DNA of 64,000 nucleotides from Aurantiacibacter aquimixticola (GCF_003605475.1 NZ_RAHX01000001.1:620001-684000); one strand, 5' to 3'. Counted from the first letter of the stretch, positions 37,021 to 46,686 are shown. Numbers and translations are program-made. Notes: generated by a model from the letters alone, not told the origin.

Positions 37021-37674
37021 CTAGCGGCCGATAGCCCCAATCTTCAATGCTCTTAGGGCGGCTCCCCTACCCTCCATGAGGGGACGGCCACCGCGTCGGA
37101 TTCCTCTCCTGCCTAAACCGGCCAATATCGCCAGAGGTCGCAACCTTCGCGGTAGTATGCCGAAATCTGAATGCACAGCGGCGAGACTGAGCACACGATC
37201 TCGCTCAGACCGGCTTACGACATTCGCAGCGAGGCCAGCCAAGGCCCAAGTCCGAACAGCCCTCTCTACCGTAGTAGGCGAAACGGTTATCTTTGCGATA
37301 CTGACAAAAGAAGCCCACGCCGCCGTTCTGCCGAGCACGAATTTCTCAATCGCGAGCTCATCGAGGGCTTCTTCGAGCAGCGCCTCCCACCCGTCAACTA
37401 GGCCGACCAGCTCATGCAAGTCGTCCTTCCAGATGCTGCTTAAACAAGCCATCAATGGCTCTTTGATAGGCTGAGATATCGTAGACCCTCGCATCGCATC
37501 GCGCCACCACGCAAGACGCATTTGTCGGATCAACACTTCGCCACCGTTAGCCACCACCTGAGCGAGGCGTGCATCCAGTTTGAGCAATGCTTGCAATGCT
37601 GATCGGTCGCGAGGCGAAGCGTAAGCTACTGCAATCTCCAAATCAGGTGTCAACTTTATCTCTGCGCCATTCAT
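37021..37674 (-). CDS. squalene/phytoene synthase-family protein, divergent
   Basis: 217 residues, shorter than catalytic squalene or phytoene synthases (about 280-300). The segment IRQMRLAWWRDAM and the LVDGWEALLEEAL helix are typical of this family as found in sphingomonads, but I cannot see the paired DxxxD motifs that bind the substrate diphosphates, so it may not be catalytic. Base composition is lower in GC than the genes on its left. It lies just before the TadE/TadG block and is divergent from it. Confidence 0.6.
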   Translation of the reverse strand: MNGAEIKLTPDLEIAVAYASPRDRSALQALLKLDARLAQVVANGGEVLIRQMRLAWWRDAMRGSTISQPIKEPLMACLSSIWKDDLHELVGLVDGWEALLEEALDELAIEKFVLGRTAAWASFVSIAKITVSPTTVERAVRTWALAGLAANVVSRSERDRVLSLAAVHSDFGILPRRLRPLAILAGLGRRGIRRGGRPLMEGRGAALRALKIGAIGR

Positions 37675-37840
37675 TGTGCGCTCTTGCTTCCATGGTCAAC
37701 TTCTGTCGAGGATTGGAAAAACAACCAAATTAAATCCAGTTCCCATCTAACGATTTATTATGTCGGCCTTAACCATATGGCGTCAAGAATTGTTTACTCG
37801 CTGCACCTAAAGCATGCGATGATTTATCAGGGATTGGGCT

Positions 37841-39391
37841 GTGAACAACGCAAAATCAACGCGATTTGGCTGGCGGCGGATGAAGAATCTGGCCTCCGAT
37901 CAAAGCGGGAACGTATTGATGATGTCGGCAGCGGCCTTTTTGCCGCTCATGATGCTGGTCGGTAGCGCAGTCGACATGGGCGCCGCATACATCATTCGCG
38001 GCAAACTACAGAATGCCTGCGATGCCGCTGTGCTGGCTGGTAGACAATCCATGAGAGGCACCGAATTCACCGCAGCCTCCGAACGCGAAGCTAGAAAATT
38101 TTTCGACTTCAACTTTGCCGAAGGGAGCCTCAGAACGAGCGACCGCGAATTCAATATCACGCAGAATCCTTCTGACAGGCAGGAATTACTTGGCAGTGCT
38201 TCTGCTTCCTTTCCTACCTTTATCATGCAGATTTTTGGTTTCGACAGTATGGATTTGTCTGTCGACTGCGAAGCAAAGCGTGACGAGGCGCACAACGACA
38301 TCGCTTTGGTTCTCGACGTCACCGGCTCGATGGCCGATTCCCCAGTAGCTGGCGGTCAATCGAAGATCGAGTTGCTTCAGAACGGGGCGCTTGGCCTATA
38401 CCGTGCACTCGCAGACGCGCCAAACTCTCAGACGCGATACGCAATTGTTCCGTATTCTCACACGGTCAATGTTGGCGGTCTACTAGCCAATAAGGACATC
38501 CTTCGCACCCAAAACTACGTCGGTGGAAATTGCAATAGAGATTACTACTGCTGGCCAACAACGAAAAGCGTGCACATCGACGATTCGAGTTGGAAAAACG
38601 ACGGATCATCTACTGGTTCGCGACTGACCGCTTTTCGCAGAGATGATGCTGGGTGTATCGAAGAACGACCAAGCCGCGGGCAAAGCGGCAGTTCTCCAAC
38701 CATCTTGGCCTCCGTAACGAGGGCTGACGTCGATGAATACGCTTCTGGCAACAACGATATCGCGCGCCAGTTCGGCCGATACGACCCGGCAATGCACCAC
38801 CATTACAACGGCTATTGGAATGGCGCGGCATATATTCTCAGATATGACCGAGACACCTGGATTCAGACGGGCTGTCCGGCAAGAGCATCAGGCTTTTCGA
38901 CTTTCACCAACGAACGAAGCTTCGACAACGCGATAAAAAGCGCGACCTCGCGCGTAACCGGCGGCACTTACCATGACGTCGGCATGCTTTGGGGTTTGCG
39001 CTTGATGTCACGGACCGGCCTATTGGCCGACACAAATCCAACCGAGATTGGCGCTGTGCCGGTAAACCAGCACATCGTATTTATGACGGATGGACGGCTT
39101 GATACCGGATCGACTTTGTATTCGGGGCATGGTGTGGAAGCATATCAAAACCGCACTTCGGGTTCTGGCGACCTAAATAGCAAGCATCTTGCCCGGTTCC
39201 ACTCGACATGTGACCTGGCCAAATCGATGGGCATCACCACTTGGGTGATAGCGCTCGATGTTACCGATACGGATGACATCGAACCTTGCGCGACCAGCGC
39301 CGATCACTTTTACATCAGCGATGGATCGGATCTAGAGGGCGTTTTCGAGTCAATCGGGCAAGGTATCGGTAATCTGAGGCTGTCGCGATGA
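37841..39391 (+). CDS. TadG-like pilus assembly protein with VWA domain
   Basis: 516 residues from GTG 37841 (AGGGA upstream; ATG 37880 is an alternative). The N-terminus is TadE/TadG-like: SDQSGNVLMMSAAAFLPLMMLVGSAVDMG, one membrane segment after a prepilin-like cleavage area. A von Willebrand factor A domain follows, with a metal-site sequence DVTGSMADS at about residue 159. The middle is rich in aromatic and aspartate residues with several cysteines, suggesting an extracellular domain. It heads a three-gene set; the next gene overlaps its stop. No tad secretion ATPase or cpa genes are nearby. Confidence 0.8.
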   Translation: MNNAKSTRFGWRRMKNLASDQSGNVLMMSAAAFLPLMMLVGSAVDMGAAYIIRGKLQNACDAAVLAGRQSMRGTEFTAASEREARKFFDFNFAEGSLRTSDREFNITQNPSDRQELLGSASASFPTFIMQIFGFDSMDLSVDCEAKRDEAHNDIALVLDVTGSMADSPVAGGQSKIELLQNGALGLYRALADAPNSQTRYAIVPYSHTVNVGGLLANKDILRTQNYVGGNCNRDYYCWPTTKSVHIDDSSWKNDGSSTGSRLTAFRRDDAGCIEERPSRGQSGSSPTILASVTRADVDEYASGNNDIARQFGRYDPAMHHHYNGYWNGAAYILRYDRDTWIQTGCPARASGFSTFTNERSFDNAIKSATSRVTGGTYHDVGMLWGLRLMSRTGLLADTNPTEIGAVPVNQHIVFMTDGRLDTGSTLYSGHGVEAYQNRTSGSGDLNSKHLARFHSTCDLAKSMGITTWVIALDVTDTDDIEPCATSADHFYISDGSDLEGVFESIGQGIGNLRLSR

Positions 39392-40011
39392 CTGCGTTCA
39401 AAGAAAAATTCGTCGCTATGCTTGAAGACGAAACGGGCGCTACCGCTGTCGAATTCGCAATGGTTCTCATCCCATTCTTGACGATTGTCATCGCGGGCAT
39501 GGACGTGGCTCACCATGCGTTCATGCGGACGCAGCTGCAAGGTGCCCTAGCTGACGCAGCCCGCCGGGCCAGTGTGGAAGACCCCGAGTTCATTGCAGCG
39601 GGCGACACTCTGGAAGATCGAATTAAAAATGCGGTGAAAGATCAGGTCAATATTGTTGCGCCAAAAGCGACATATGACATCGAAATTTCCAATTTTTATG
39701 ACTTCAGCGGAATTCGAAATCCCGAAAAACTCATGCGCGACAATAATGAGAACGGCGTTTTCGATTCATGGGACAACGACTGTTTCCAGGATCTCAACGA
39801 AAACGGACAGCATGACAGCGATACGGGGCGCGCTGGCGTTGGCGGAGCAAGCGACGTTGCGTTCTATCAGGTCACGGTCACCGTGCCACGGCTTTTCCCG
39901 GCGCATGCTTATGTAGGCGTGTCTCCGAAAATAACGATGCAGGCCGAGATTGCTGTGCGCAACCAGCCGTACGATAACCAGCGCGAACCCCCGGTAGTGT
40001 GCGGAGAGTGA
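39388..40011 (+). CDS. TadE-like protein with two calcium-binding loops
   Basis: 207 residues. The N-terminus TGATAVEFAMVLIPFLTIVIAGMDVA is a classic TadE pseudopilin segment (cleavage before the hydrophobic stretch, Glu at +5-like position). Two DxNxNG loops, DNNENGVFDSWD (about 118-129) and DLNENGQHDSDT (about 135-146), resemble EF-hand or dockerin calcium sites and are unusual for a pilin-like protein. The ATG overlaps the stop of the VWA gene (ATGA). Confidence 0.78.
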   Translation: MTAFKEKFVAMLEDETGATAVEFAMVLIPFLTIVIAGMDVAHHAFMRTQLQGALADAARRASVEDPEFIAAGDTLEDRIKNAVKDQVNIVAPKATYDIEISNFYDFSGIRNPEKLMRDNNENGVFDSWDNDCFQDLNENGQHDSDTGRAGVGGASDVAFYQVTVTVPRLFPAHAYVGVSPKITMQAEIAVRNQPYDNQREPPVVCGE

Positions 40012-40012
40012 C

Positions 40013-40642
40013 ATGATCATTCACTTTATCAAGAGAATGCTTAAGTGTTGCGAAGCGGTGGCGATGGTCGAGTTCGCCCTAGTCTTTCCTTTGCTTTTGC
40101 TAACGATCTTTGGCGGAGTTGAACTGGCGAACTACGCCGTCGCACACAATCGCATCAACCAGATGGCAATGACCGTCGCGGACAATGCAGGTCGCATCCC
40201 GGTTGCCGTGGATGAAGCCAACATCTACGAGGTTTTCGCAGGCGTGGAAGTGATTGGAGAACCGCTTGACTTCGAGAAACGAGGGCGGGTCGTCCTGTCG
40301 TCTTTACACGAAAACCGCGAAAAGGACTCAAGAAAAGGTCAGATGATTGGTTGGCAGCGTTGCTGGGGTGACCTCGACATAAGCTCTGCTTACGCCGAAG
40401 AAAACGACGGGAAAAGCGACGCCAGTTTAAAGGACGGGTTGGGCGCTTCAGGTAATCGCATCACGGCCGCGCCCGATACGGCGGTGATGTTTGCCGAGGT
40501 GACCTATCTTTACAAGCCTATCGTATCGGCGTTCTGGTCTGGTCCCGCGGAAATTAGGCACGAAAGCGCCTTCAATGTGCGTGGCCGCGTCAATCAATCG
40601 ATAAGCAACGGCAACAGGCTGGATGTCATGCGCTGCAACTGA
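40013..40642 (+). CDS. TadE-like minor pilin protein
   Basis: 209 residues. AVAMVEFALVFPLLLLTIFGGVELANYAV near the N-terminus is the TadE hydrophobic segment with its conserved glutamate. The rest is a soluble domain with two cysteines (QRCWGD and the C-terminal MRCN). It starts one base after the previous stop, so the three genes form an operon. With the VWA protein it probably builds or anchors a surface structure, working with Tad genes located elsewhere. Confidence 0.78.
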   Translation: MIIHFIKRMLKCCEAVAMVEFALVFPLLLLTIFGGVELANYAVAHNRINQMAMTVADNAGRIPVAVDEANIYEVFAGVEVIGEPLDFEKRGRVVLSSLHENREKDSRKGQMIGWQRCWGDLDISSAYAEENDGKSDASLKDGLGASGNRITAAPDTAVMFAEVTYLYKPIVSAFWSGPAEIRHESAFNVRGRVNQSISNGNRLDVMRCN

Positions 40643-40660
40643 AGTTTGAATGAAGCTGCC

Positions 40661-42064
40661 TTAACTTCGGTAGCACACTTTCATCACGGCATCGACGACA
40701 CGGTCCTTGTCGATCAGGGCCAGCTTTTCCAGGTTCGCCGCGTAAGGAAGCGGCACGTCTTCGTTGCAGACGCGCAGCACCGGTGCATCGAGATGGTCGA
40801 AGCCGTCCTCCATGCAGACCGAAATCACTTCCGAAGCGATCGAGCAGGTCGGCCAGCCTTCCTCGGCGATGACGAGTCGATTTGTCTTGGCAAGCGAGGT
40901 TAGGATTGCCTCGGTATCGAGCGGGCGTAGCGTTCGAAGGTCGATCACTTCGGCATCGATGCCCTGCTCCGCCAGTTCCTCCGCAGCGTCCAGCGCCACG
41001 CCGACGGCGATGGAGTAGGACACGATCGTCACGTCCGTACCTTCGCGCATGGTGCGCGCCTTTCCGATGGGCAGGACATGATCGTCCAATTGCGCCACTT
41101 CGAAATTCTGCCCGTAGACGAGCTCGTTTTCGAGGAAGACAACCGGGTCCTCGCTGCGGATCGCAGCCTTAAGCAGGCCCTTGGCATCTTGGCTGTCATA
41201 GGGCGCGATCACGATCAGCCCCGGCACGCTGGCATACCACGGCCCGTAATTCTGGCTGTGCTGCGCGCCGACGCGGCTTGCCGCTCCGTTAGGCCCGCGG
41301 AACACGACCGGGCAGCGCATCTGGCCGCCGGACATGTAATTGGTCTTGGCGGCAGAGTTGATGACGTGATCGATCGCCTGCATGGCGAAGTTGAAGGTCA
41401 TGAATTCGACGATGGGGCGAAGGCCGCCCATCGCCGCACCCGCGCCGATACCGGCGAAACCATATTCGGTGATCGGCGTGTCGATCACGCGCTTGGGTCC
41501 GAATTCATCGAGCAGGCCCTGCGTCACCTTGTAGGCGCCCTGATACTCGGCGACCTCCTCGCCCATCACGAAGACACGCTCATCGCGGCGCATTTCCTCG
41601 GCCATCGCATCGCGCAGCGCCTCGCGCACGGTCAGCTTGACCATGTTGGTGCCGGCAGGAATGTCCGGATCCTCCGCCCGGGCCTTGGGCTGCGGCTTTT
41701 CGGCAATCGCTGCCTCGCTGCCGCCGCCTGAGCTATCCGGGCGACCGACATCCTTGCCCTCGCCCGGTACATTATCCACCTGCTCGGCATTCACCGGCGT
41801 ATCGATGTCGGAGGCATCCTCACCCTCGCCCGCCAGGATGGCGATGACGGTGCCGACTTTCACCTCCTCGGTGCCTTCCTCAATCAGGATCTTGCCGACC
41901 GTACCTTCATCGATGGACTCGAATTCCATCGTCGCCTTGTCGGTCTCGATCTCGGCCAGAACGTCGCCGGCGGAAACGGTGTCGCCCTCCTTCACCAGCC
42001 ATTTGGCGAGAGTGCCCTCTTCCATCGTGGGCGAGAGAGCGGGCATTTTGAGTTCGATGGCCAT
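40661..42064 (-). CDS. pdhB: pyruvate dehydrogenase E1 beta subunit with lipoyl domain
   Basis: 467 residues. N-terminal lipoyl domain (1-80) with the lipoylated lysine in the DKA motif [10 protein letters not shown], an Ala/Pro/Gly-rich linker (about 85-140), then the transketolase-like E1-beta domain ([40 protein letters not shown]). A lipoyl domain on E1-beta is a known alphaproteobacterial trait. The ATG at 42064 overlaps the stop of the DUF4440-like gene. The complex feeds pyruvate carbon into the TCA cycle. Confidence 0.96.
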   Translation of the reverse strand: MAIELKMPALSPTMEEGTLAKWLVKEGDTVSAGDVLAEIETDKATMEFESIDEGTVGKILIEEGTEEVKVGTVIAILAGEGEDASDIDTPVNAEQVDNVPGEGKDVGRPDSSGGGSEAAIAEKPQPKARAEDPDIPAGTNMVKLTVREALRDAMAEEMRRDERVFVMGEEVAEYQGAYKVTQGLLDEFGPKRVIDTPITEYGFAGIGAGAAMGGLRPIVEFMTFNFAMQAIDHVINSAAKTNYMSGGQMRCPVVFRGPNGAASRVGAQHSQNYGPWYASVPGLIVIAPYDSQDAKGLLKAAIRSEDPVVFLENELVYGQNFEVAQLDDHVLPIGKARTMREGTDVTIVSYSIAVGVALDAAEELAEQGIDAEVIDLRTLRPLDTEAILTSLAKTNRLVIAEEGWPTCSIASEVISVCMEDGFDHLDAPVLRVCNEDVPLPYAANLEKLALIDKDRVVDAVMKVCYRS

Positions 42065-42414
42065 CAGTTCGCTTTCGTCTGCTGGTGCTGGATCAGCGTC
42101 CAGCCTTCATCCGCTCCGCGCCAGGTGCTGGAGCAATAGGCTTGATAGGGTTCGTCCGCGCCGCGCACGCCGCGGGCGCGATAGGCAAGGACGGTATTGG
42201 TCTTGCCGGGACGAGAAACGTGGCGCTCGGTCATTTCGACCGCGTCCCAGCGCGGGGCCGAGCGCATGCCGGCAACGGCGAAGTCGCGGTCCAGCACGCC
42301 TGCCTCGGGGAAGACCAACAGTGCATCCTCGGCGATAATGGCGGCGCAATCGTCGACGGGGGCAGTCCATAGACGCTCCTCCATCTCCCACAGCGCCTCA
42401 TCGGTGATCGCCAT
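42064..42414 (-). CDS. SnoaL/DUF4440-like (NTF2 fold) protein between pdhA and pdhB
   Basis: 116 residues, start ATG 42414. The pattern [35 protein letters not shown] with a C-terminal WTLIQHQQT strand fits the SnoaL-like/DUF4440 NTF2 fold. Its start overlaps the pdhA stop and its stop overlaps the pdhB start, each by ATGA, so it must be made with the two E1 subunits. No catalytic role is evident. An E1-associated accessory or small-molecule binding role is inference from position. Confidence 0.72.
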   Translation of the reverse strand: MAITDEALWEMEERLWTAPVDDCAAIIAEDALLVFPEAGVLDRDFAVAGMRSAPRWDAVEMTERHVSRPGKTNTVLAYRARGVRGADEPYQAYCSSTWRGADEGWTLIQHQQTKAN

Positions 42415-43511
42415 CAATAGGTGTCCACGAGGACGTCGGTATAGAGCTCTGCGGCTTCCGGCTCGGGCGAGCTTTCCGCGAATTCGGCCGCGTCGGAGAC
42501 GGTTGCGCGGATCGCCTTGTCGATTTCCTTGAGCCTGTCCTCGTCGATACCGGCCTTGCCGAGATCCTTCTTCACCCGCTCGATCGGATCGTTATTGTCG
42601 CGCTGGCCCTGAACTTCCTCGCGCGTACGATACTTCGCCGGGTCGGACATGGAATGCCCGCGATAGCGGTATGTATTGCACTCCATCAGCACCGGGCCGT
42701 TGCCATCGCGCACATGCTTGAAAGCGATTTCCGCGGCCTGGCGCACGGCGAGCACGTCCATGCCATCCACGTCCATGCCGGGAATGCGGAAGGCCGCGCC
42801 GCGGCGATAGAATTCGGTCTCTGCGCTGGAGCGCTTGACCGCCGTGCCCATGGCGTATTGATTGTTCTCGACCACGAACACCATCGGCAGGTTCCACAAT
42901 GCCGCCATGTTCATCGTCTCGTAGACCTGGCCCTGGTTCGCCGCGCCGTCTCCGAAATAGGCGAGGCACAGCCCGCCATCTTCGTTGTACTGATGGGCGA
43001 GCGCGAGCCCGCCGCCCAAGGCGACCTGTGCGCCGACGATGCCGTGGCCGCCGTAGAATTTATGCTCAGTGCTGAACATGTGCATCGAGCCGCCCTTGCC
43101 CTTCGAAATACCGGCGGCGCGGCCCGTCAACTCGGCCATGATGACCTTGGGATCGATGCCATAGGCGAGCATGTGGCCGTGATCGCGATAGCCGGTAATC
43201 ACGCTGTCGACGTCATTGTCCAGCGCGCTCTGCAATCCGATGGCGACCGCTTCCTGCCCGATGTAGAGGTGGCAGAAACCGCCGATCAGGCCGAGGCCGT
43301 AGAGCTGGCCCGCCTTTTCCTCGAACCGGCGGATAAGCAGCATCTGCTCGTAAAAATGCAGCAGCTGCTCTTCGCTGGCGTCGAACCGGCCTTCCTTCTC
43401 CAGCGATTCCTGCAGGCTCTTCAGCGCAAAATCGTCCGGCGCCGCTTCCGGCTTGGCATTCTTTTTCGCCGGTGCGCGCTTGCTCTTCGCGGGAGTGGAG
43501 GCTTTGGCCAA
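42414..43511 (-). CDS. pdhA: pyruvate dehydrogenase E1 alpha subunit
   Basis: 365 residues from TTG 43511, which has AAGGGGA 8 bases upstream; the frame is open further up but the extra residues are not family-like. A Lys/Ala/Pro-rich leader, then the thiamine-diphosphate-dependent core: FYEQMLLIRRFEEKAGQLYGLGLIGGF, GYRDHGHMLA, the TPP motif GDGAANQGQVYE...NNQYAMGT, and the phosphorylation-loop-like YRYRGHSMSDP. First gene of a coupled pdhA - DUF4440 - pdhB set, about 150 bases downstream of ftsB. Confidence 0.95.
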   Translation of the reverse strand: MAKASTPAKSKRAPAKKNAKPEAAPDDFALKSLQESLEKEGRFDASEEQLLHFYEQMLLIRRFEEKAGQLYGLGLIGGFCHLYIGQEAVAIGLQSALDNDVDSVITGYRDHGHMLAYGIDPKVIMAELTGRAAGISKGKGGSMHMFSTEHKFYGGHGIVGAQVALGGGLALAHQYNEDGGLCLAYFGDGAANQGQVYETMNMAALWNLPMVFVVENNQYAMGTAVKRSSAETEFYRRGAAFRIPGMDVDGMDVLAVRQAAEIAFKHVRDGNGPVLMECNTYRYRGHSMSDPAKYRTREEVQGQRDNNDPIERVKKDLGKAGIDEDRLKEIDKAIRATVSDAAEFAESSPEPEAAELYTDVLVDTY

Positions 43512-43662
43512 GACAGGTCCCCTTCTGGCACCGGACATCCGGCACATGTGTCGTGTGAAATGCCTATAGGCGCGCTTTCGTTTCGCTGGCAACGCCGCGC
43601 ATACGAATTTAGCCGTTGCGGTTAGAATGCTTCGCCGCGCTCACCGGCGCGGCGCGAGTCGA

Positions 43663-43983
43663 TCAGTCGACCGGATCGAGCTCGACGATCACCTCGTCGC
43701 GGTGGACGACATTCAAATCGCGGCGCACGAGCTCGGTTGCGAGATCGGGATCGACACTGTCGGGATCGAGCAGAGCCACGCGGTTCTCCAGCACGGCGCG
43801 CTCTTCCTGCAAAGCCGCGATGCGCGCATGATGCGCGTCGAGTTGTGCGGACTGATCGCTCCAGGCAAGCAACCCGTTGGGGCCGATCAGTGCCAGCATC
43901 GCGATCAGGATCAGCACGAGCAGCGCAGCGGCGTTGCCGACGCGTTCACGCACCACATCCCGCCGAGTCACGATCCCGTTCAT
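43663..43983 (-). CDS. ftsB: septum formation initiator FtsB/DivIC family
   Basis: 106 residues. Short cytoplasmic N-terminus, one membrane helix (about 19-38, AALLVLILIAMLALIG), then a heptad-like coiled coil (DAHHARIAALQEERAVLENRVALL) and a short C-terminal domain with DPDLATELVRRDLNVVHRDEV. That is the FtsB layout in the FtsQLB complex of the divisome. Location just upstream of pdhA is common in sphingomonads. Confidence 0.82.
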   Translation of the reverse strand: MNGIVTRRDVVRERVGNAAALLVLILIAMLALIGPNGLLAWSDQSAQLDAHHARIAALQEERAVLENRVALLDPDSVDPDLATELVRRDLNVVHRDEVIVELDPVD

Positions 43984-44102
43984 GTCGCTCTTGAATCACA
44001 GCTTGCCGCCGGGCGCAAGGCAATTGCGCCGGAACCGCCTCCCGCGTCGAAACGTCGAGCAGGTGCTTGCGACGCTCCGGCAAAAAGGTTACAAGTGAAA
44101 CC

Positions 44103-45212
44103 ATGACTGACCTCTTCGAAAATCCCATCGGCCTCGACGGCTTCGAGTTCGTCGAATTCTGCGCTCCGGAAAAGGGCGTGATCGAACCCGTATTCGAAGC
44201 AATGGGCTTCCAGCACGTTGCCGATCACCGTTCCAAGGATGTCCAGCTATGGCGTCAGGGGCAGATCAACCTGATCCTCAATTACGAACCGCGCAGCGCC
44301 GCCTGGTTCTTCGCCCGCGAACATGGCCCATCCGCTTGCGGCATGGGCTTTCGCGTGAAGGATGCGGTCAAGGCGTATGACGAGCTGCTGGCGCGCGGTG
44401 CGGAGCCGGTCGAAGTGAACACCGGCCCGATGGAACTGCGCATTCCGGCCATCCGCGGCATTGGCGGGGCGATCGTCTACCTGATCGACCGCTACGCGGA
44501 CGAGGACGGCAAGGGTCTGTCGATCTACGATATCGATTTCGAATATCGTGAAGGCGTCGAAAAGCATCCGGAAGGCGCTGGCTTCAACATAATCGATCAC
44601 CTGACGCACAATGTCTATAACGGCCGGATGAAGTACTGGGCGGACTATTACGAAACGCTTTTCAACTTCCGCGAAATCCGCTTTTTCGACATCAAGGGCG
44701 AATATACCGGTCTCACGTCCAAGGCGCTGACCGCGCCGGACGGCAAGATCCGCATTCCGCTTAACGAGGAAGGTGAAGGCGGCAAGGGCCAGATCGAGGA
44801 ATTCTTGAAGGAATTCAACGGCGAAGGCATTCAGCACATCGCCCTGATCTGCGACGATCTTCCCAAGGCGTGGGACAAGCTCAAGGAATTCGGCGTTCCC
44901 TTCATGACCGCGCCGCCCGAAACATATTACGAGATGCTCGGCGAGCGCCTGCCCGGCCATGGCGAGCCGGTGGACGAATTGAAGATGCGCGGCATCCTGC
45001 TCGACGGCACCACCGAAGGGGGGCAGCCCCGACTGCTCCTCCAGATTTTCGCAGAGGCGCAGGTCGGCCCCGTCTTCTTCGAATTCATCCAGCGCAAGGG
45101 CGATGAAGGCTTCGGCGAAGGCAATTTCAAGGCGCTGTTCGAAAGCATGGAACGCGATCAGATCAAGCGCGGCACCCTCGCTGTCGAGAATGCCGATACG
45201 GTCGACGCCTGA
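44103..45212 (+). CDS. hppD: 4-hydroxyphenylpyruvate dioxygenase
   Basis: 369 residues; Fe(II) enzyme converting 4-hydroxyphenylpyruvate to homogentisate in tyrosine breakdown. Two vicinal-oxygen-chelate halves. Iron ligands are visible: the His in IIDHLTHNV, the His in [11 protein letters not shown] and the Glu in [21 protein letters not shown] 44103 is the start; a longer frame upstream is not family-like. It ends in a strong terminator, and no other homogentisate genes are adjacent. Confidence 0.95.
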   Translation: MTDLFENPIGLDGFEFVEFCAPEKGVIEPVFEAMGFQHVADHRSKDVQLWRQGQINLILNYEPRSAAWFFAREHGPSACGMGFRVKDAVKAYDELLARGAEPVEVNTGPMELRIPAIRGIGGAIVYLIDRYADEDGKGLSIYDIDFEYREGVEKHPEGAGFNIIDHLTHNVYNGRMKYWADYYETLFNFREIRFFDIKGEYTGLTSKALTAPDGKIRIPLNEEGEGGKGQIEEFLKEFNGEGIQHIALICDDLPKAWDKLKEFGVPFMTAPPETYYEMLGERLPGHGEPVDELKMRGILLDGTTEGGQPRLLLQIFAEAQVGPVFFEFIQRKGDEGFGEGNFKALFESMERDQIKRGTLAVENADTVDA

Positions 45213-45237
45213 TCATCCGATAATCTTTACGAGAAAG

Positions 45238-45265
45238 GGCGGGCCGAGAGGTCCGCCTTTTTTTT
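45238..45265 (+). terminator. Rho-independent terminator after hppD
   Basis: Stem GGCGGGCC with GGTCCGCC (8 bp, one G-T pair), GAGA tetraloop, then eight T residues at 45258-45265. It lies 26 bases after the hppD stop and immediately before the tRNA on the other strand. Confidence 0.9.
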
Positions 45266-45266
45266 A

Positions 45267-45343
45267 TGGCGCGCCCGACAGGATTCGAACCTGTGGCCTC
45301 CGGATTAGGAATCCGATGCTCTATCCGACTGAGCTACGGGCGC
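45267..45343 (-). tRNA. tRNA-Arg (anticodon CCU)
   Basis: 77 bases including encoded CCA. Acceptor stem GCGCCCG pairs with CGGGCGC; D-arm AGCTCAGTCGGATAGAGC; anticodon loop TTCCTAA with anticodon CCT on a TCGGA/TCCGG stem; T-arm with GGTTCGAATCC; discriminator G then CCA. It reads the rare AGG arginine codon. It faces the hppD terminator. Confidence 0.96.
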
Positions 45344-45382
45344 TCCGAGGCGCCGGTTAGCCAAGCGCAAGGCGGCTTGCAA

Positions 45383-45859
45383 TCAGTTCAGTTCTTCGGG
45401 CGGCGCAACCGGAAATGGCAGGGGTGCAACCTGGACGCCCTCATTGATCAGATTTTTCGCTTCCTTCGCGCTCGCCTCTCCGTGGATAGGCGCGTGGTCC
45501 TTCTCGCCATAATGCATGGCGCGGGACTGTTCTGCGAACTGCTTGCCGACATATTCGCTGTTCGCCAGCGCCTTCTTCTGGGCCTCGGCAAGTTTGCCCA
45601 GCGCCTCGACAACCTCCTTGGGCATGGGCGCATTGCTGACCGGGCGCTCCTCATTCGTGGACGCGGTTGCTGGCGAAACAGCCTGCTGGCTGCCCTTCTT
45701 CGGCACCGCGGGCGCCATCGGTGCCTTCGTCACAACATCCGATCCGCAGGTAGGACAGGCGAGCAGGCCGCCATCGCGCTGCGCGGCAAACTGGTCGGAC
45801 GAACCAAACCAGCCCTCGAAACGGTGGCCCTGGTCACAAACGAGGTCGAAGACGATCAT
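45383..45859 (-). CDS. DUF1178 family protein
   Basis: 158 residues. The N-terminus MIVFDLVCDQGHRFEGWF...CPTCGSD is the DUF1178 signature, with cysteines C9, and the CPTC pair probably binding zinc. The C-terminal part (AKEAKNLINEGVQVAPLPF) is also conserved in the family. Function unknown. The ATG at 45859 overlaps the TGA of the nitrilase gene, making a grxC-nitrilase-DUF1178 operon typical of Alphaproteobacteria. Confidence 0.85.
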   Translation of the reverse strand: MIVFDLVCDQGHRFEGWFGSSDQFAAQRDGGLLACPTCGSDVVTKAPMAPAVPKKGSQQAVSPATASTNEERPVSNAPMPKEVVEALGKLAEAQKKALANSEYVGKQFAEQSRAMHYGEKDHAPIHGEASAKEAKNLINEGVQVAPLPFPVAPPEELN

Positions 45860-46686
45860 GGTGCGCGCGATGTAGGGATATCGCGCCTGTTGGCAAGGCT
45901 GGGCAACTGCCGGCGGACTTCCGCAATTCGCGCCAAGTCCAGATCGCAAAAGCCTAGGCCGGGCTCGTCACCGCCCATGTCGAGCAGCACTTCGCCCCAC
46001 GGATCGACCACAAGGGAGTGCCCATAGGTTCGCCGGCCGTCCTCATGCTCGCCGACTTGCGCGGCAGCAATCACGAACGCGCTCGCCTCCACCGCCCTTG
46101 CCCGTTGCAGGAGGTGCCAATGCGCCCGGCCCGTCGGGACGGTAAAGGCAGCGGGAATGGCGATGGCGTCGCACCAAAGTCGGCCAAGCTTCTCGAACAG
46201 AGCGGGAAAGCGGATATCGTAGCAGGTTGCCAGGCCCACGCGACCGAGCGGCGTCTGCTCCGTCGTCACCACCTCTTCGCCGGGCGCATAGGCATTGCTT
46301 TCCCGCCAACTTTCACCGCCTGCCAGATCGACATCGAACATGTGGATCTTGTCGTAACGCGCCGCGACCTCGCCGCTGTCATCGAACAGCAGCGTGCGGT
46401 TTGCCCAGCGACCGTCCTCGCGCGCAACGGGGAGGCCGAGCGTAATCCAGATACCGGCCTCTCGCGCAGCCTCGCCGACCAATACCGGCACCTCGCTGTC
46501 GCTTTCCGGCACCACACTGTTCGCTGCCCTCGCCCTGTCCCGGTCCAGCAATCCAGCCATTTCCGGTGTGAAAAGCATCGCGGCGCCCTGCCCGGCCGCT
46601 TCTCGCGCCGCAGCGCAGATCGCATCCGCATTGGCCGCCGGGTCCACACCCGACGTCATCTGCAGCAGCGCGATCTTCCGTGTCAT
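45856..46686 (-). CDS. carbon-nitrogen hydrolase, Nit2-like
   Basis: 276 residues of the nitrilase superfamily. The catalytic triad is visible: E42 in LFTPEMAG, K113 in ARYDKIHMFD, C155 in GLATCYDIRFP. The closest group by sequence feel is the Nit1/Nit2 omega-amidase or deaminated-glutathione amidase family, which repairs side products of glutathione or glutamine metabolism; linkage to a glutaredoxin gene supports that. It overlaps grxC (4 bases) and DUF1178 (4 bases). Confidence 0.88.
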   Translation of the reverse strand: MTRKIALLQMTSGVDPAANADAICAAAREAAGQGAAMLFTPEMAGLLDRDRARAANSVVPESDSEVPVLVGEAAREAGIWITLGLPVAREDGRWANRTLLFDDSGEVAARYDKIHMFDVDLAGGESWRESNAYAPGEEVVTTEQTPLGRVGLATCYDIRFPALFEKLGRLWCDAIAIPAAFTVPTGRAHWHLLQRARAVEASAFVIAAAQVGEHEDGRRTYGHSLVVDPWGEVLLDMGGDEPGLGFCDLDLARIAEVRRQLPSLANRRDIPTSRAP

